DNA from: Pseudomonas sp. CCI4.2
GTDB lineage: Bacteria; Pseudomonadota; Gammaproteobacteria; Pseudomonadales; Pseudomonadaceae
Direction of reading: 5' to 3'
Length of the DNA stretch: 64,000 nucleotides
Assembly (NCBI RefSeq): GCF_034350045.1
Contig: NZ_CP133781.1
Coordinates: 62,001 to 126,000, forward strand
The translations under genes and the position numbers were made by a program. Shown here in pieces: positions 8,434-17,986 of this stretch (the first letter of the stretch is position 1; every line of letters starts with the position of its first letter). Below the pieces are notes generated by a model. It was given only the letters and a program-made list of their open reading frames with translations, did not search any database and was not told the DNA's origin.

Positions 8434-9330
8434 TTAGCGGTGTAGCAACAACCGTTTCAATCGGCGAAAGGTGGTTTTGTTGAAGCGGCGAAGGGGAATG
8501 GCTCGCAATAAACGCCAGGCGTCTTTTTTATCCGTCACGACCGCGTATTTAAGCGCTTTATTGAGGATAACCGTCCTGCCTTTCTCGTACCCAGGGTGCG
8601 ACTGATAAGGGCTGATTGCTTTCATGTCCGCATCCAGCAGAACTTTGTAGCGACGAGACAGGTTGTTCGGATGACGTCGATACCGAGTGACACTGATGGG
8701 CAGTACATGTATCTGATAACCCTGATCGGCTATCTTCAACGTCATCTGAAAGTCTTGCACTTTGATGCTCGGCTCGTAAAACCCAGCCGCCCGGAGAGCG
8801 TCCATTCGGTACAACGAGACCGGGGCACCCACCACAATGGCGTTGCTTAAAATCTCGTCAAAACCCAAACGCTGAATTTCCGCCAGCTTCTGCGTTTTGA
8901 CGTTATTGCCCTCACTGTCCATGTAGACGACCAAAGCGCCAACACAGCCCACTTCAGGATGTTTATCCAGGTAGTCAGCCCTCACCCGCACGGACTCCGG
9001 AAGCATGATGTCATCCAGGTCCGGGGTTGACACATACTTACCATTTGCGTATTTCAGGCCGTGATTAAGGGCTGCACTTACACCTTGGTTCGTCTGGGTA
9101 AAGAGCTGGAAATCGTAAGTATTTTGTAGCGCCTCTAACATGGCATAGCTGTTATCGGTCGATCCATCGTCGACGATAATAACTTCTACATTGGTGTAGT
9201 CCTGAGAAAAAATACTCTTGAGCGCCTCCTCCAGGTATTTTTCTGCGTTGTAGCAGGGCGCAACAATGGAGACCAGCGGACTGAGATCCGCTGCTTGTTC
9301 TTTTCTGGGTGTAAGTTGTTCAGTCATCAT
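8434..9330 (-). CDS. Family 2 glycosyltransferase
   Basis: 298 residues with a GT-A fold N-terminus: VSIVAPCYNAEKYLEEAL, then the nucleotide-binding DDGSTDNS, then the metal-binding DLDD (TPDLDDIMLPES). The C-terminal third is basic (RRFNKTTFRRLKRLLLHR) and probably membrane-associating. Two adjacent ATGs (9330, 9327) are possible starts; neither has a strong ribosome site. It transfers a sugar from a nucleotide sugar to an unknown acceptor. It is the first of three minus-strand genes (acetyltransferase and PAP2 follow) that probably form a small surface-glycan unit. Confidence 0.88.
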   Translation of the reverse strand: MMTEQLTPRKEQAADLSPLVSIVAPCYNAEKYLEEALKSIFSQDYTNVEVIIVDDGSTDNSYAMLEALQNTYDFQLFTQTNQGVSAALNHGLKYANGKYVSTPDLDDIMLPESVRVRADYLDKHPEVGCVGALVVYMDSEGNNVKTQKLAEIQRLGFDEILSNAIVVGAPVSLYRMDALRAAGFYEPSIKVQDFQMTLKIADQGYQIHVLPISVTRYRRHPNNLSRRYKVLLDADMKAISPYQSHPGYEKGRTVILNKALKYAVVTDKKDAWRLLRAIPLRRFNKTTFRRLKRLLLHR

Positions 9331-9581
9331 TCGATGTTTCTACTGGTGTCCATCGACAGCGACGCCCGAGAAGGCGGCTCTGCAGTCATTTCAGGGTCCA
9401 CTCTGTGCCGGCCGTCAGGCCAGACAACATTTCGGAGCAGCGGCGCAACCGTTTTCTCACAGGCCTTAATCGCGCATATCATGCTGCAACGCGATAGCTT
9501 TGGCTATCGCCTCATTGCCAGTTTTACAGCTCGCACGTTTTGCGCGAAGTCAATTGGACGGATCGTTACCCCATCAGATCC
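9331..9581. other. Intergenic, upstream of the glycosyltransferase gene
   Basis: This stretch separates the glycosyltransferase gene (minus) from the end of the cyo operon (minus). It must carry the glycosyltransferase promoter, but no convincing -35/-10 pair, operator or RNA structure was recognised. The cyo terminator follows immediately. Confidence 0.5.
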
Positions 9582-9620
9582 AAAAAAAAACGCCCCTCTC
9601 CTTAGCAGAGCGGGACGTTT
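9582..9620 (-). terminator. Rho-independent terminator of the cyo operon
   Basis: On the minus strand a GC-rich stem (AGAGCGGGACG pairing with CGCCCCTCT, with two bulges) with an 8-10 base loop is followed by nine T's (A's at 9582-9590 on the plus strand). It lies 22 bases beyond the cyoE stop. Confidence 0.75.
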
Positions 9621-9642
9621 CTGTTCGAGTGCCTGCGTTATT

Positions 9643-10530
9643 TCAACGTGCGTAAGTGACCAACAACTCAGCGGGCACTTGAAAATCCACCGACATCATC
9701 ACGCTCAGGGCGGTGATGGTGAGGATCGAGAACACAAACAGCTTGCGTGCCCAAACAGTGTCATCCACCGCCTTGTAGCCCGTCCAAGCCATGTACAACC
9801 AGTACATGCCCATGCCTGCCGCGACGGCCAGGTAACTGAAGCCCGCATAACCACCGATGGTCAGCATCAGCGTCGCCACGAGGAACGCCAGGATGTAGAT
9901 CAAGATGTGCCGTTTGGCGACAACGATACCGCGCAACACCGGAAGCACCGGGATCGACGCAGCTCGGTAATCGTTGAAACGGAAAATCGCGATGGCATAG
10001 GAGTGCGGCATCTGCCACAAACTGAACATCACCAACAACGTCAGTGCCGCCAGATCGAAGCTGTTGCTCACCGCGACGTAACCAATCACCGGCGGCATAG
10101 CCCCCGACAGACTTCCGACCAGGGTGCCATGCACCGATTTGCGCTTCAGGTACAGGCTGTAAAAGCCGACGTAAATCACAAAACCGATGACCGCAAACAG
10201 CGCTGCCAATGGATTGGCCTTGGTGTAAAGCAAGCCCACCCCGGCGATGCCCAGAACAGTGGCGTAGATCAGGGCCAGTTTCAGCGAAACCAGTCCTTGC
10301 ACCAACACCCGATTCTTGGTCCGCTCCATCTTCACGTCGATGTCGCGGTCGATGCAGTTGTTAAAGACACAACCGGACGCTACCACCAACGAGGTGCCTA
10401 TCACCGCAGCCAAAAACACGCCGAAGTCGACATGCCCTTTAGAAGCGAGGAAGAAGCCACCTGCCACCGAAAGCACATTACCGAAAATGATCCCCGGCTT
10501 GGTGATTTGGATAAAGTGCTTAAGGGACAT
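9643..10530 (-). CDS. cyoE: Protohaem IX farnesyltransferase (haem O synthase)
   Basis: 295 residues with about eight membrane helices, in the UbiA prenyltransferase fold. It starts [21 protein letters not shown]. The first Asp-rich substrate motif is [18 protein letters not shown], and the region [25 protein letters not shown] is characteristic of CyoE/CtaB. It converts haem B to haem O for the bo3-type quinol oxidase encoded upstream. GAGGAA lies before the ATG. It is the last gene of cyoABCDE, with nine bases between cyoD and cyoE, followed by a terminator. Confidence 0.97.
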   Translation of the reverse strand: MSLKHFIQITKPGIIFGNVLSVAGGFFLASKGHVDFGVFLAAVIGTSLVVASGCVFNNCIDRDIDVKMERTKNRVLVQGLVSLKLALIYATVLGIAGVGLLYTKANPLAALFAVIGFVIYVGFYSLYLKRKSVHGTLVGSLSGAMPPVIGYVAVSNSFDLAALTLLVMFSLWQMPHSYAIAIFRFNDYRAASIPVLPVLRGIVVAKRHILIYILAFLVATLMLTIGGYAGFSYLAVAAGMGMYWLYMAWTGYKAVDDTVWARKLFVFSILTITALSVMMSVDFQVPAELLVTYAR

Positions 10531-10539
10531 TCAGATTCC

Positions 10540-10902
10540 TCAGTGCGCCATCATGTTCGTGTGGATGCTGTACATCACCCACAACGACAGGCCAACCACG
10601 ATCACGATGATCAGGATGGTGAAGGCAAAAGCGACGATGTTCCAACGCTGTTCGGACGACCTGTTCATGTGCAGGAAAAACACAAGGTGAACAAAGATCT
10701 GCACCACGGCGAACAACACGACGATAGCCAATGTGACCGGCTGCGCGAAGATCGGGTGCATCAACAGACCGAACGGAATAACCGTCAGGATTACTGACAG
10801 GAAAAAGCCGATAGCGTAGGACTTCAGGCTGCCGTGGTCGGCACCGGCGCTGCCGACATGAGCATGTTCGGCGCCAGCATGGCTGATATTAGCGTGATCC
10901 AT
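10540..10902 (-). CDS. cyoD: Cytochrome bo3 quinol oxidase subunit IV
   Basis: 120 residues with three membrane helices (SYAIGFFLSVILTVIPF, VTLAIVVLFAVVQIFVHL, NIVAFAFTILIIVIVVG) and the usual VHLVFFLHMN stretch. The His-rich N-terminus (DHANISHAGAEHAHVGSAGADHG) is longer than in E. coli CyoD. The ATG directly abuts the cyoC stop codon, which implies coupling. CyoD assists assembly of the binuclear centre in subunit I. Confidence 0.96.
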   Translation of the reverse strand: MDHANISHAGAEHAHVGSAGADHGSLKSYAIGFFLSVILTVIPFGLLMHPIFAQPVTLAIVVLFAVVQIFVHLVFFLHMNRSSEQRWNIVAFAFTILIIVIVVGLSLWVMYSIHTNMMAH

Positions 10903-11517
10903 TTACAGTGCTCCCATCAGGTAGACAACGGTGAACACGCAGATCCAGACCACGTCCAGAAAGTGCCAGAACAAACTCAGGCAGCTCAAGCGGGTCATGT
11001 TGGTTGCGGTCAAACCTTTCTTCTTGACCTGGAACATCAACACGGCCATCCAGATCAAACCGGAGGTCACGTGCAGACCGTGGGTCCCGACCAGCGTGAA
11101 GAAGCCGGACAAGAAGGCGCTGCGATCAGGACCGAAGCCTTCAGCGATCAGGTGATGGAATTCGTTGATTTCCATACCGATGAAGCCGAGACCCAGTAAG
11201 AAGGTCACTGCCAACCAGCTGATAACGCCCTTCTTGTTACCCTTGTGCATCGCCAGCATGGCGAAGCCGTAGGTGATACTGCTGAACAGCAGGCAGAACG
11301 TTTCTACCAACACGTACGGCAGTTCGAAGATGTCTTTGCCCGACGGGCCACCTGCGACGTTGTTGCTTAGCACCGAGTACGCGGCGAAGATCGTCGCGAA
11401 CAAGATGCAGTCGGTCATCAGGTAGATCCAGAAGCCGAACACGGTCATTGACCCGGCATCCTCGTGCCCATGCTCCTCAGCATGGGCAATCTGGCTTTCT
11501 AATACTAAGTTCGACAT
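10903..11517 (-). CDS. cyoC: Cytochrome bo3 quinol oxidase subunit III
   Basis: 204 residues, haem-copper oxidase subunit III family with five membrane helices. Conserved pieces include [48 protein letters not shown] and [17 protein letters not shown]. The N-terminus holds a short His/Glu-rich cytoplasmic segment. It is the third gene of the cyo operon, three bases after cyoB. It has no cofactor; it stabilises subunit I in the inner membrane. Confidence 0.97.
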   Translation of the reverse strand: MSNLVLESQIAHAEEHGHEDAGSMTVFGFWIYLMTDCILFATIFAAYSVLSNNVAGGPSGKDIFELPYVLVETFCLLFSSITYGFAMLAMHKGNKKGVISWLAVTFLLGLGFIGMEINEFHHLIAEGFGPDRSAFLSGFFTLVGTHGLHVTSGLIWMAVLMFQVKKKGLTATNMTRLSCLSLFWHFLDVVWICVFTVVYLMGAL

Positions 11518-11520
11518 GGT

Positions 11521-13497
11521 TTAAGCCTGCTTAGCCATAAGTTGAAGGCGTTCGTTTTCAATTCGCGCAACTTCTTCGGCAGGGACGTAGTAGTCGATGT
11601 CGTCGTCGTTCGAGCGAATGATGAAGGTTGCCACCATCCCGACCAGACCGATCGCAGCCAGCCACCAGATGTGCCAGATCAAAGCAAAGCCAAAGATCAG
11701 GCTGCCAAAGCCAATGTAGAAGCCCACACCGGTGTTGCGCGGCATGTGGATTTTCTTGTAATCAGCTGCGGTTTTGGTCTGGATGCCGCGCTCTTTCATT
11801 TCCCAGTACGCGTCCAGGTTGTCAACGACCGGCTGCTCGGCAAAGTTGTAGAACGGTGGCGGCGAAGAAGTTGACCACTCCAGGGTCCGGGCATCCCACG
11901 GATCGCCAGTCAGATCACGGTTCTTCTCACGGTCACGGATGCTGACAACCAGTTGAATGAGCTGGAACGCGATGCCGACCATGATGATCAACGAGCCCAG
12001 GAAGGCAGCGATGAGCCAAGGTGTCCATTGCGGGTTATCGGTGTGGTTCAGGCGACGAGTCATGCCCATGAAGCCCAAAACATAGAGCGGCATGAAAGCC
12101 AGGTAGAAGCCGACGAGCCAGCACCAGAACGCGTACTTGCCCAGGCGCTCGTTCAGCGAGAAGCCGAACGCTTTCGGGAACCAGTAGGTGAAGCCTGCCA
12201 GGTAACCGAAGACCGCACCGCCGATGATCACGTTATGGAAATGCGCGATCAGGAACAGGCTGTTGTGCAACACAAAGTCCGCGCCCGGCACCGCCAGCAG
12301 TACGCCAGTCATGCCGCCGATAGTGAAGGTTACGATAAAGCCCAACGTCCATAGAACCGGGGTGGTGAATTGAAGCCGACCGCGGAACATAGTGAACAGC
12401 CAGGTGAAGATCTTCACTCCCGTGGGAACGGCAATGATGATCGTCATGATCCCGAAGAACGCGTTGACGTTGGCACCCGACCCCATGGTGAAGAAGTGGT
12501 GCAGCCAAACAACGAACGATAGAATGGTGATTGCGATGGTCGCGTAGACCAACGATTTGTAGCCGAACAGGGTTTTCTTGGCAAACGTCGAGGTCACTTC
12601 CGAGAACACACCGAATGCCGGCAGGATCAGGATGTACACCTCAGGATGGCCCCAAGCCCAGATGAGGTTGACGTACATCATCGGGTTACCACCAAGCTCG
12701 TTGGTGAAGAAGTGCATGCCCAGGTAACGATCAAGCGTCAGCAGAATCAGGGTGGCGGTGAGGATCGGGAACGACGCCGCGATCAAGATCGCGGTGCACA
12801 GGCAGTTCCAGGTGAACACCGGCATTTTCATCAAGGTCATGCCAGGCGCACGCATTTTCAGGATGGTGACAATGAAGTTCACCCCCGTCAGCAAAGTCCC
12901 TAACCCGGATAACTGCAAGGCCCAGATGTAGTAATCGACCCCGACGCCCGGACTGTAAGCCAGGCCGGAGAGCGGTGGATAGGCAACCCAACCGGTACGG
13001 GCGAACTCGCCGACACCCAGTGACAGGTTAACCAGAACCGCACCGACGACGAACAACCAGAAGCTCAACGAGTTGAGGAACGGGAACGCAACGTCGCGAG
13101 CACCAATCTGCAGCGGTACGACGATGTTCATCAGGCCGACCATGAAAGGCATCGCCATGAAGAAAATCATGATCACACCGTGGGCGGTGAAGATCTGGTC
13201 GTAGTGTTCCGGCGGCAAATAGCCTTCGTGACCGGCGCTGGCCAAGGCCAACTGTGAGCGCATCATGAGGGCGTCGGCAAAGCCGCGCAGCAACATGACC
13301 AGCGCAACGATGATATACATCACCCCGATTTTCTTGTGGTCAACCGAAGTCAACCATTCAGACCACAGATAAACCCATTTACGGTTGTAGCTAATTAGAG
13401 CGATCACTCCCGCACCAATCAGAGCGATGACGCACAGCGTCACCATCACTATCGGAACATGGAAGGGAATCGCGTCCAGCGTTAATTTACCGAACAT
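11521..13497 (-). CDS. cyoB: Cytochrome bo3 quinol oxidase subunit I
   Basis: 658 residues, the length expected of CyoB (E. coli 663). The haem-copper oxidase signature is intact: [14 protein letters not shown] for haem ligation, [17 protein letters not shown] with the CuB His cross-linked to Tyr, [10 protein letters not shown] with two CuB ligands, and [12 protein letters not shown] with the haem ligands. It oxidises ubiquinol and reduces oxygen to water while pumping protons. It lies between cyoA (three bases upstream) and cyoC. This is the high-capacity terminal oxidase used when oxygen is plentiful. Confidence 0.98.
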   Translation of the reverse strand: MFGKLTLDAIPFHVPIVMVTLCVIALIGAGVIALISYNRKWVYLWSEWLTSVDHKKIGVMYIIVALVMLLRGFADALMMRSQLALASAGHEGYLPPEHYDQIFTAHGVIMIFFMAMPFMVGLMNIVVPLQIGARDVAFPFLNSLSFWLFVVGAVLVNLSLGVGEFARTGWVAYPPLSGLAYSPGVGVDYYIWALQLSGLGTLLTGVNFIVTILKMRAPGMTLMKMPVFTWNCLCTAILIAASFPILTATLILLTLDRYLGMHFFTNELGGNPMMYVNLIWAWGHPEVYILILPAFGVFSEVTSTFAKKTLFGYKSLVYATIAITILSFVVWLHHFFTMGSGANVNAFFGIMTIIIAVPTGVKIFTWLFTMFRGRLQFTTPVLWTLGFIVTFTIGGMTGVLLAVPGADFVLHNSLFLIAHFHNVIIGGAVFGYLAGFTYWFPKAFGFSLNERLGKYAFWCWLVGFYLAFMPLYVLGFMGMTRRLNHTDNPQWTPWLIAAFLGSLIIMVGIAFQLIQLVVSIRDREKNRDLTGDPWDARTLEWSTSSPPPFYNFAEQPVVDNLDAYWEMKERGIQTKTAADYKKIHMPRNTGVGFYIGFGSLIFGFALIWHIWWLAAIGLVGMVATFIIRSNDDDIDYYVPAEEVARIENERLQLMAKQA

Positions 13498-13500
13498 CTG

Positions 13501-14439
13501 TTACTCCTCTGCCCCGGCAGCCGAATGCTTAGTCATATCCATACCCGTCATTTCGCTCTTCTCACCCGCTTCGTGCTTCATACCGGTGCCTTTGTTCATG
13601 CCTTCATACTTATCGATGATGGTCTGGAACAGATCTGGCTGAACGGTGGCGAAGTATTCGACAGGGTGTTTCACGCTAGGCTTGGCGAGTTCGTTGAATT
13701 GCGCCAGGTCGAGCTGATTAGGTGCTTTCTTGGCAGCGGCAACCCAAGCGTCGAAATCAGCCTGTGAAGTGGCGTATGCCTTGAATTTTTGGTCGGAGAA
13801 TCCTTCGCCGGTCAGGTTGGCCGCCATCCCGTCGTACACATGATTCTCGTTGGAGATCAGGTGTAATTTGGTTTCCATACCGGCCATGGCGTAGATCTGA
13901 CCGCCCAGGCCTGGAATGAAGAACGAACCCATGGTGGCGTCGGAAGTGATCCGAAAGTTAACCGGTACGTTGGCCGGAAACTTGATTTCGTTGACCGTAG
14001 CGATGCCCAGGTCCGGATAGATGAACAGCCATTTCCAATCGATCATCACCACTTCAATGGTCACCGGCTTGATGGCCGAGTCCAGCGGTTTGTAAGGGTC
14101 GAGGTCGTGACTGGATTTCCAGATCAGTATGCCCAACGCGATAACGATAACGGTCGGAACGCCCCAAACAATGGCTTCGATTTTATGCGAGTGAGCCCAG
14201 TTCGGTGCGTAGGTAGCGTTGGTGTTCGAAGCGCGGTATTTCCAGGCGAACACGAACGTCATGATGATTACGGGCACAACGACCAACAACATCAGCACGG
14301 TAGCGGTGATGATCAGGTTTTTCTCGTCAATGCCTATCTGCCCTTTGGGATCAAGGACGGACATGCCGCAACCACTGAGCGCGAGCGTGCTCAAAAAGGC
14401 CAAGAAGCCTAATAATCTGGGGTACCCTTTTCTACTCAT
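13501..14439 (-). CDS. cyoA: Cytochrome bo3 quinol oxidase subunit II (lipoprotein)
   Basis: 312 residues from the ATG at 14439, chosen because AGAGGT lies seven bases upstream and because it yields a proper lipoprotein signal (LLGFLAFLSTLALSGC, lipobox LSGC). Two membrane helices follow, then the cupredoxin domain (IEVVMIDWKWLFIYPDLGIATVNEI), which lacks the CuA ligands as expected of quinol oxidases. The C-terminus is long and rich in Met, Lys and Glu (MNKGTGMKHEAGEKSEMTGM). It is the first gene of cyoABCDE. In pseudomonads this operon is usually repressed by Anr at low oxygen and controlled by Crc; neither site was convincingly seen here. Confidence 0.97.
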   Translation of the reverse strand: MSRKGYPRLLGFLAFLSTLALSGCGMSVLDPKGQIGIDEKNLIITATVLMLLVVVPVIIMTFVFAWKYRASNTNATYAPNWAHSHKIEAIVWGVPTVIVIALGILIWKSSHDLDPYKPLDSAIKPVTIEVVMIDWKWLFIYPDLGIATVNEIKFPANVPVNFRITSDATMGSFFIPGLGGQIYAMAGMETKLHLISNENHVYDGMAANLTGEGFSDQKFKAYATSQADFDAWVAAAKKAPNQLDLAQFNELAKPSVKHPVEYFATVQPDLFQTIIDKYEGMNKGTGMKHEAGEKSEMTGMDMTKHSAAGAEE

Positions 14440-14904
14440 CTCACGACCTCTAAAGCAGCTTGCGCAGTCAGTTGGAATTCGAGCGCCGACACTAAAGCCT
14501 GCCGGTGTTGGCGTATTTTTTTGATCTGAATAAGGGCCTGCCAAAGCAGCTCAAGAGCCGATCGACAAATCCGAAATTATCTGTGGTTTCTTATTTGAAT
14601 GGTGGCAACGGCCTGGTTAGCAGACCAATTCCATTTGGTGCGGGTGTTCTGAGGTGTCAACGCCTGATGCTGGCGCTGTCTACTAAGGTCGTAGAGACGC
14701 TGGGGGCATCGTTTCTTGCTACTGCGAGCGGTGCTGACTGGTTAATGCTGGCGATTGTAGATATGTAACCATTTGCTGACTATGACTTATTCAGCAACAG
14801 TTCATATCAGATTCTGCAAAAATCAAATACCGGGCTAAACCCGGTACAGATAAACGCCCTATATCCACAGATAATGTAGGGCATTTGAATTCTATCCTTG
14901 AAGC
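14440..14904. other. cyo leader and dsbB-cyoA intergenic region
   Basis: 465 bases between dsbB and cyoA (both minus). No gene is supported: one 87-codon open frame on the plus strand lacks a ribosome site and family resemblance. It should hold the cyo promoter. TTGATctgaATAAG at 14521-14534 agrees with an Anr box in 8 of 10 positions only. Two hairpins lie near the dsbB end: one with arms at 14828-14834 and 14840-14846 (see terminator), the other GCCCTA/TAGGGC at 14856-14882. Confidence 0.5.
14817..14846 (-). terminator. Probable terminator downstream of dsbB
   Basis: TACCGGG/CCCGGTA forms a 7-bp stem with a 5-base loop, followed on the minus strand by a T-rich run (TATTTGATTTTT). It lies about 60 bases past the dsbB stop, with a second weak hairpin in between. 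Confidence 0.5.
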
Positions 14905-15414
14905 TCACCGAGCGCTACGGCGGTTACTCATTATTCCCAACGGAACGAGGACTATCGTTAATACAAACGCCACCAACGCCCACTGCGCCAATGACAAACC
15001 AAGTATTGGCGGATAGGGCGTGGTGCAGAAGCCATCCACTTGGAAACCCAGCGGAAACAAATACGCCAGCGGCAGGCTGTCGACGATCGGTTGAAGCACA
15101 TCGATACCGCAGCTTTCGGTCGGGTGCGCAAGAATATAAGCATGACGCCCGGCCACCACCGCGCCACCTATGGCGCTGAGCATCACAAACCCCTCGAACA
15201 CCGTTGTGCTAAGGCGGCCCGGCATCCACGCGCCAATGAACGCAAAAATGGCGATGAACAACAACGCATAGCGCTGCAAGATACACAGCGGGCACGGCGC
15301 CTCATCCAGCACCACCTGCATGTACAACGCACCACCAATCATCGCGAGGCAAATCACCCCCAGCAGCACCAGAAATTTCTTCTCTCGTCTCAGGTACATC
15401 AAGTTGTCGCTCAT
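14905..15414 (-). CDS. dsbB: Disulphide bond formation protein B
   Basis: 169 residues from the ATG at 15414 (MSDNLMYLRREKKF; GAAGGG upstream); an earlier in-frame ATG adds an unlikely basic extension. It has four membrane helices with the quinone-linked CPLC motif (DEAPCPLCILQRYALLF) in the first periplasmic loop. The second Cys pair (TESCGID and DGFCTTP) lies in the second loop, matching the family. It reoxidises DsbA and passes electrons to ubiquinone. It is short, like the Pseudomonas DsbB paralogues, so whether it is the main DsbB or a second copy cannot be told here. Its position beside a quinol oxidase operon fits its electron flow but may be incidental. Confidence 0.93.
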   Translation of the reverse strand: MSDNLMYLRREKKFLVLLGVICLAMIGGALYMQVVLDEAPCPLCILQRYALLFIAIFAFIGAWMPGRLSTTVFEGFVMLSAIGGAVVAGRHAYILAHPTESCGIDVLQPIVDSLPLAYLFPLGFQVDGFCTTPYPPILGLSLAQWALVAFVLTIVLVPLGIMSNRRSAR

Positions 15415-15609
15415 CCCTTTACCCTTCGAATGGTGTGGCACGGAGTGTAAAGGCTCAACGGCTTGATCGCCCAAGATAATCATGGGCAGTCGTTTCCAGC
15501 TCAAGCGCACAACCGCTGCCACCGGATCTGTAGGAGGGTTCGCTACATCTTCGATACCGCGCTGTCGAGCAGCAAACGCGGAACAAGTGTGGAGCGGACA
15601 AGCCTGCGC

Positions 15610-16794
15610 TTACAATTCCAGCGCGGCCGCAGGGCCGAAAAACTCGTAACGACTTTGCTGCTCGGGCACGCCCGCTGCCTTGAGCTGGCGCTTGATCGAG
15701 GCCATAAATCCTTTCGGACCCAAGAAGTAAGCATCTAGGTCACGGTCTTCAGGCAACCATTGCTCCAGTTGTTGTTGGTCGAGCAAACCGACTGCTTGCG
15801 CTTGGGGGCTAACGCCGTCGTCCTCGGCGTAGCAATAAAAGTGCTTCAACTGCGGATGAAGGCTCGCCAAGTCATTAACCCAATCCCGGAACGCATGCAC
15901 GCCGCCATTACGCGCGCAGTGAATAAAATGCACGGGGCGCGAGGTCGACAGCGCGGTTTCAAGCATGGCCAGTGTCGGCGTAATGCCAACCCCACCGCTG
16001 ATCAATACCAGCGGTTTGATACTATCGACCAAGGTGAACTCCCCCGAGGGTGTAAACAGATTGATGCGCTCGCCAACGTGCACGTGGTCATGCAGAAAAT
16101 TCGACGCCACACCATGGGGTTCGCGCTTAACGCTGATACGGTACTGAATGCCATCGGCTATCGCCGACAACGAATAGTTGCGGCGCGTTTCCTCACCGTT
16201 GATAAAAAGCTGCAAGCCAATGTATTGGCCTGCGGTGTAATCCAGAACCGCCTCACCGTCGACAGGCACAAAATAGAACGAGGTAATTTCAGTACTTTCA
16301 TCAACGCGACGAGCCACTTCAAATTCCCGAGCCCCGCGCCAACCGCCAACCGCCTCGGCTTTCTCCTCATAAATAACTCGCTCAGCGCCAATCAAAATAT
16401 CCGACAGCTGTTTATAGGCATTGCCCCACGCCTGTAAAACTTCAGGGGTTGCGATGTCGCTGCCCAGCACCTCTTCGATGGCGCGAATCAGACAGGTGCC
16501 GACGATGGGGTAATGGTGCGGCAAGATCTGTAGCGCAACGTGCTTATTGATGATTTTCGCAACCAAATTGCCCAACTGTTCCAGCTCGTCAATGTGCCGT
16601 GCGTACATCAAAACGCCATTGGCTAGCGCACGAGGCTGATCACCACTGGCCTGGTGAGCCTGGTTAAAGAGTGGACGCACCTCGGGGTATTCCCGCAGCA
16701 TCATTTGGTAGAAATACGTGGTTAAAGTTTCGCCACCGCTTTCGAGGAGTGGCACAGTGGATTTAACAATGGCACGATCATGAGCGTTCAACAC
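15610..16794 (-). CDS. hmp: Flavohaemoprotein (nitric oxide dioxygenase)
   Basis: 394 residues. A GTG start at 16794 is preferred: AGGAG lies seven bases upstream and the protein then begins (M)LNAHDRAIVKSTVPLLESGG as in other Pseudomonas Hmp/Fhp. Globin domain to ~residue 140 (proximal His in NKHVALQILPHHYP), then an FAD domain (RRNYSLSA) and an NAD(P)H domain (LISGGVGITPTLAMLE, ending with YEFFGP). It converts NO and oxygen to nitrate using NAD(P)H, protecting against nitrosative stress. The upstream region has three NorR-type sites and a possible sigma-54 promoter, but no norR/fhpR gene is adjacent; cheV lies there instead. Confidence 0.96.
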   Translation of the reverse strand: MLNAHDRAIVKSTVPLLESGGETLTTYFYQMMLREYPEVRPLFNQAHQASGDQPRALANGVLMYARHIDELEQLGNLVAKIINKHVALQILPHHYPIVGTCLIRAIEEVLGSDIATPEVLQAWGNAYKQLSDILIGAERVIYEEKAEAVGGWRGAREFEVARRVDESTEITSFYFVPVDGEAVLDYTAGQYIGLQLFINGEETRRNYSLSAIADGIQYRISVKREPHGVASNFLHDHVHVGERINLFTPSGEFTLVDSIKPLVLISGGVGITPTLAMLETALSTSRPVHFIHCARNGGVHAFRDWVNDLASLHPQLKHFYCYAEDDGVSPQAQAVGLLDQQQLEQWLPEDRDLDAYFLGPKGFMASIKRQLKAAGVPEQQSRYEFFGPAAALEL

Positions 16795-16842
16795 GGTATG
16801 ACTCCTGAGCCGCAAGGCTTTTTAACGGGTTACCTTGACTTA

Positions 16843-16857
16843 TCAGCTTTCGTGCCA
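16843..16857 (-). promoter_or_regulatory. Possible sigma-54 promoter of hmp
   Basis: Read on the minus strand, TGGCACGAAAGCTGA has a perfect -24 element (TGGCAC) and correct spacing to a weak -12 element (CTGA for TTGC; the G is kept, the C is not). It is ~50 bases before the GTG start and ~40 bases from the nearest NorR-type site, the geometry of an enhancer-controlled promoter. Confidence 0.45.
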
Positions 16858-16895
16858 TGTATTAATCCTATATAAATCAACACCTTGAATATAAC

Positions 16896-16953
16896 GTGTC
16901 AAATTGACACTTCCAGAATCGAAGTCAAAAAGACGCAGGCGTGTCTTAATGAC
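16896..16953. promoter_or_regulatory. Three NorR/FhpR-type binding sites upstream of hmp
   Basis: Three GTC-N5-GAC elements occur in a row: GTCAAATTGAC (16898-16908, within the perfect 15-bp palindrome GTGTCAAATTGACAC), GTCAAAAAGAC (16924-16934) and GTCTTAATGAC (16943-16953). All fit the NorR core GT-N7-AC. Three such sites are the known arrangement for NorR at the E. coli norVW promoter. The centres are 26 and 19 bases apart. Confidence 0.65.
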
Positions 16954-17086
16954 TACAGATGCAACGCACCACCGATGACCTTGGGCGCAAATGCTCCTCA
17001 AGCCTGCTCCAGGCAAGTCGATAACCCGGCATCGAAAGCTGTTCGCCGCTCATGTACAGCGACGCCTTTAATTCCAGAAGGTTTAT

Positions 17087-17986
17087 ATGTCCTCGAATAA
17101 AGCCCGCGCAGACTCTCTATCGTTGCTGCTGTTTACCTTGCGCAGCGGCAAAATGATGGCGATCAACTTGCTCAAAGTCAGCGAAATCATCCCCTGCCCT
17201 CCCCTGACCCGTTTGCCCGAATCCCACCCACACGTTCAAGGCGTCGCGGTCTTGCGCGGCTTGTCGTTGTCGGTGATCGACCTCAGCCGAGCCATCGGTG
17301 AGCAACCGCTGTTGGACCCGTCGGGTGGATGCCTGATCGTCACCGACGTGAGCCGTTCCAAGCAGGGCCTGCATGTCCAGGCGGTGAGCAAGATTGTCCA
17401 TTGCCTGACCACCGACATCCGCCCCCCACCTTACGGCTCCGGCAACCGATCATTTATCACCGGCGTCACCCAAGTCGATGGCGTGCTAGTACAGGTTTTG
17501 GACATCGAAAAAGTCATCCACGGCATTGCTCCGGCAAAAATTGTCACTGAACCCGCTCAATTGAGCGAAGACGAAGCCCGGGTTTTGTCCAAGGCCAATA
17601 TTCTGCTGGTGGACGACAGTCAGGTGGCCTTGCAGCAATCCCTGATTACACTGCGCACCCTTGGGGTTCATTGCCACACGGCACGCAGCGCCAAAGAAGC
17701 CATCGATCAACTGCTTGAACTACAAGGCACCGCCGAGCAGATCAATGTGGTGGTTTCTGACATTGAAATGTCGGAGATGGATGGCTTTGCATTTACCAGA
17801 ACGTTGCGCGAGACACCGGATTTCAAGGATTTGTACGTGCTGCTGCACACCTCCCTAGACAGCAAAATGAACAGCGACAAAGCCAGCGCTGCCGGGGCGA
17901 ACGCTGTGCTGACTAAATTTTCTTCTCCCGAGTTGACTAAATGCTTGATTCAAGCGGCCCGTACGGTCGAGGCCCAAGGCATCTAA
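17087..17986 (+). CDS. cheV: Chemotaxis coupling/response regulator protein CheV
   Basis: 299 residues. An N-terminal CheW-like domain (~residues 10-150) is followed by a receiver domain (~170-295) with acidic pocket ILLVDDSQ, phospho-acceptor Asp in VVSDIEMSEMDG, conserved Thr/Ser in LLHTSLD and Lys in LTKFSSP. CheV couples chemoreceptors to CheA and dampens signalling by accepting phosphate. It stands alone; no other che genes are near. An A/G-rich site (AGAAGG) precedes the ATG. The hmp regulatory sites lie just upstream on the opposite strand. Confidence 0.92.
   Translation: MSSNKARADSLSLLLFTLRSGKMMAINLLKVSEIIPCPPLTRLPESHPHVQGVAVLRGLSLSVIDLSRAIGEQPLLDPSGGCLIVTDVSRSKQGLHVQAVSKIVHCLTTDIRPPPYGSGNRSFITGVTQVDGVLVQVLDIEKVIHGIAPAKIVTEPAQLSEDEARVLSKANILLVDDSQVALQQSLITLRTLGVHCHTARSAKEAIDQLLELQGTAEQINVVVSDIEMSEMDGFAFTRTLRETPDFKDLYVLLHTSLDSKMNSDKASAAGANAVLTKFSSPELTKCLIQAARTVEAQGI

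Noticed and set aside
9295..10797. 500-codon open frame on the plus strand
   Set aside because: It runs antisense through cyoE and cyoD, is rich in His/Gln/Asp as expected of an antisense shadow, and spans the cyo terminator.
14521..14534. Possible Anr box (TTGATctgaATAAG) before cyoA
   Set aside because: Only 8 of 10 positions match and no promoter could be placed next to it; kept as a weak note only.
14505..14768. 87-codon frame between cyoA and dsbB
   Set aside because: No ribosome site, no recognisable domain, and it covers the expected cyo promoter region.
15760..16437. 225-codon plus-strand frame
   Set aside because: Antisense to hmp; the hmp frame has full domain support.
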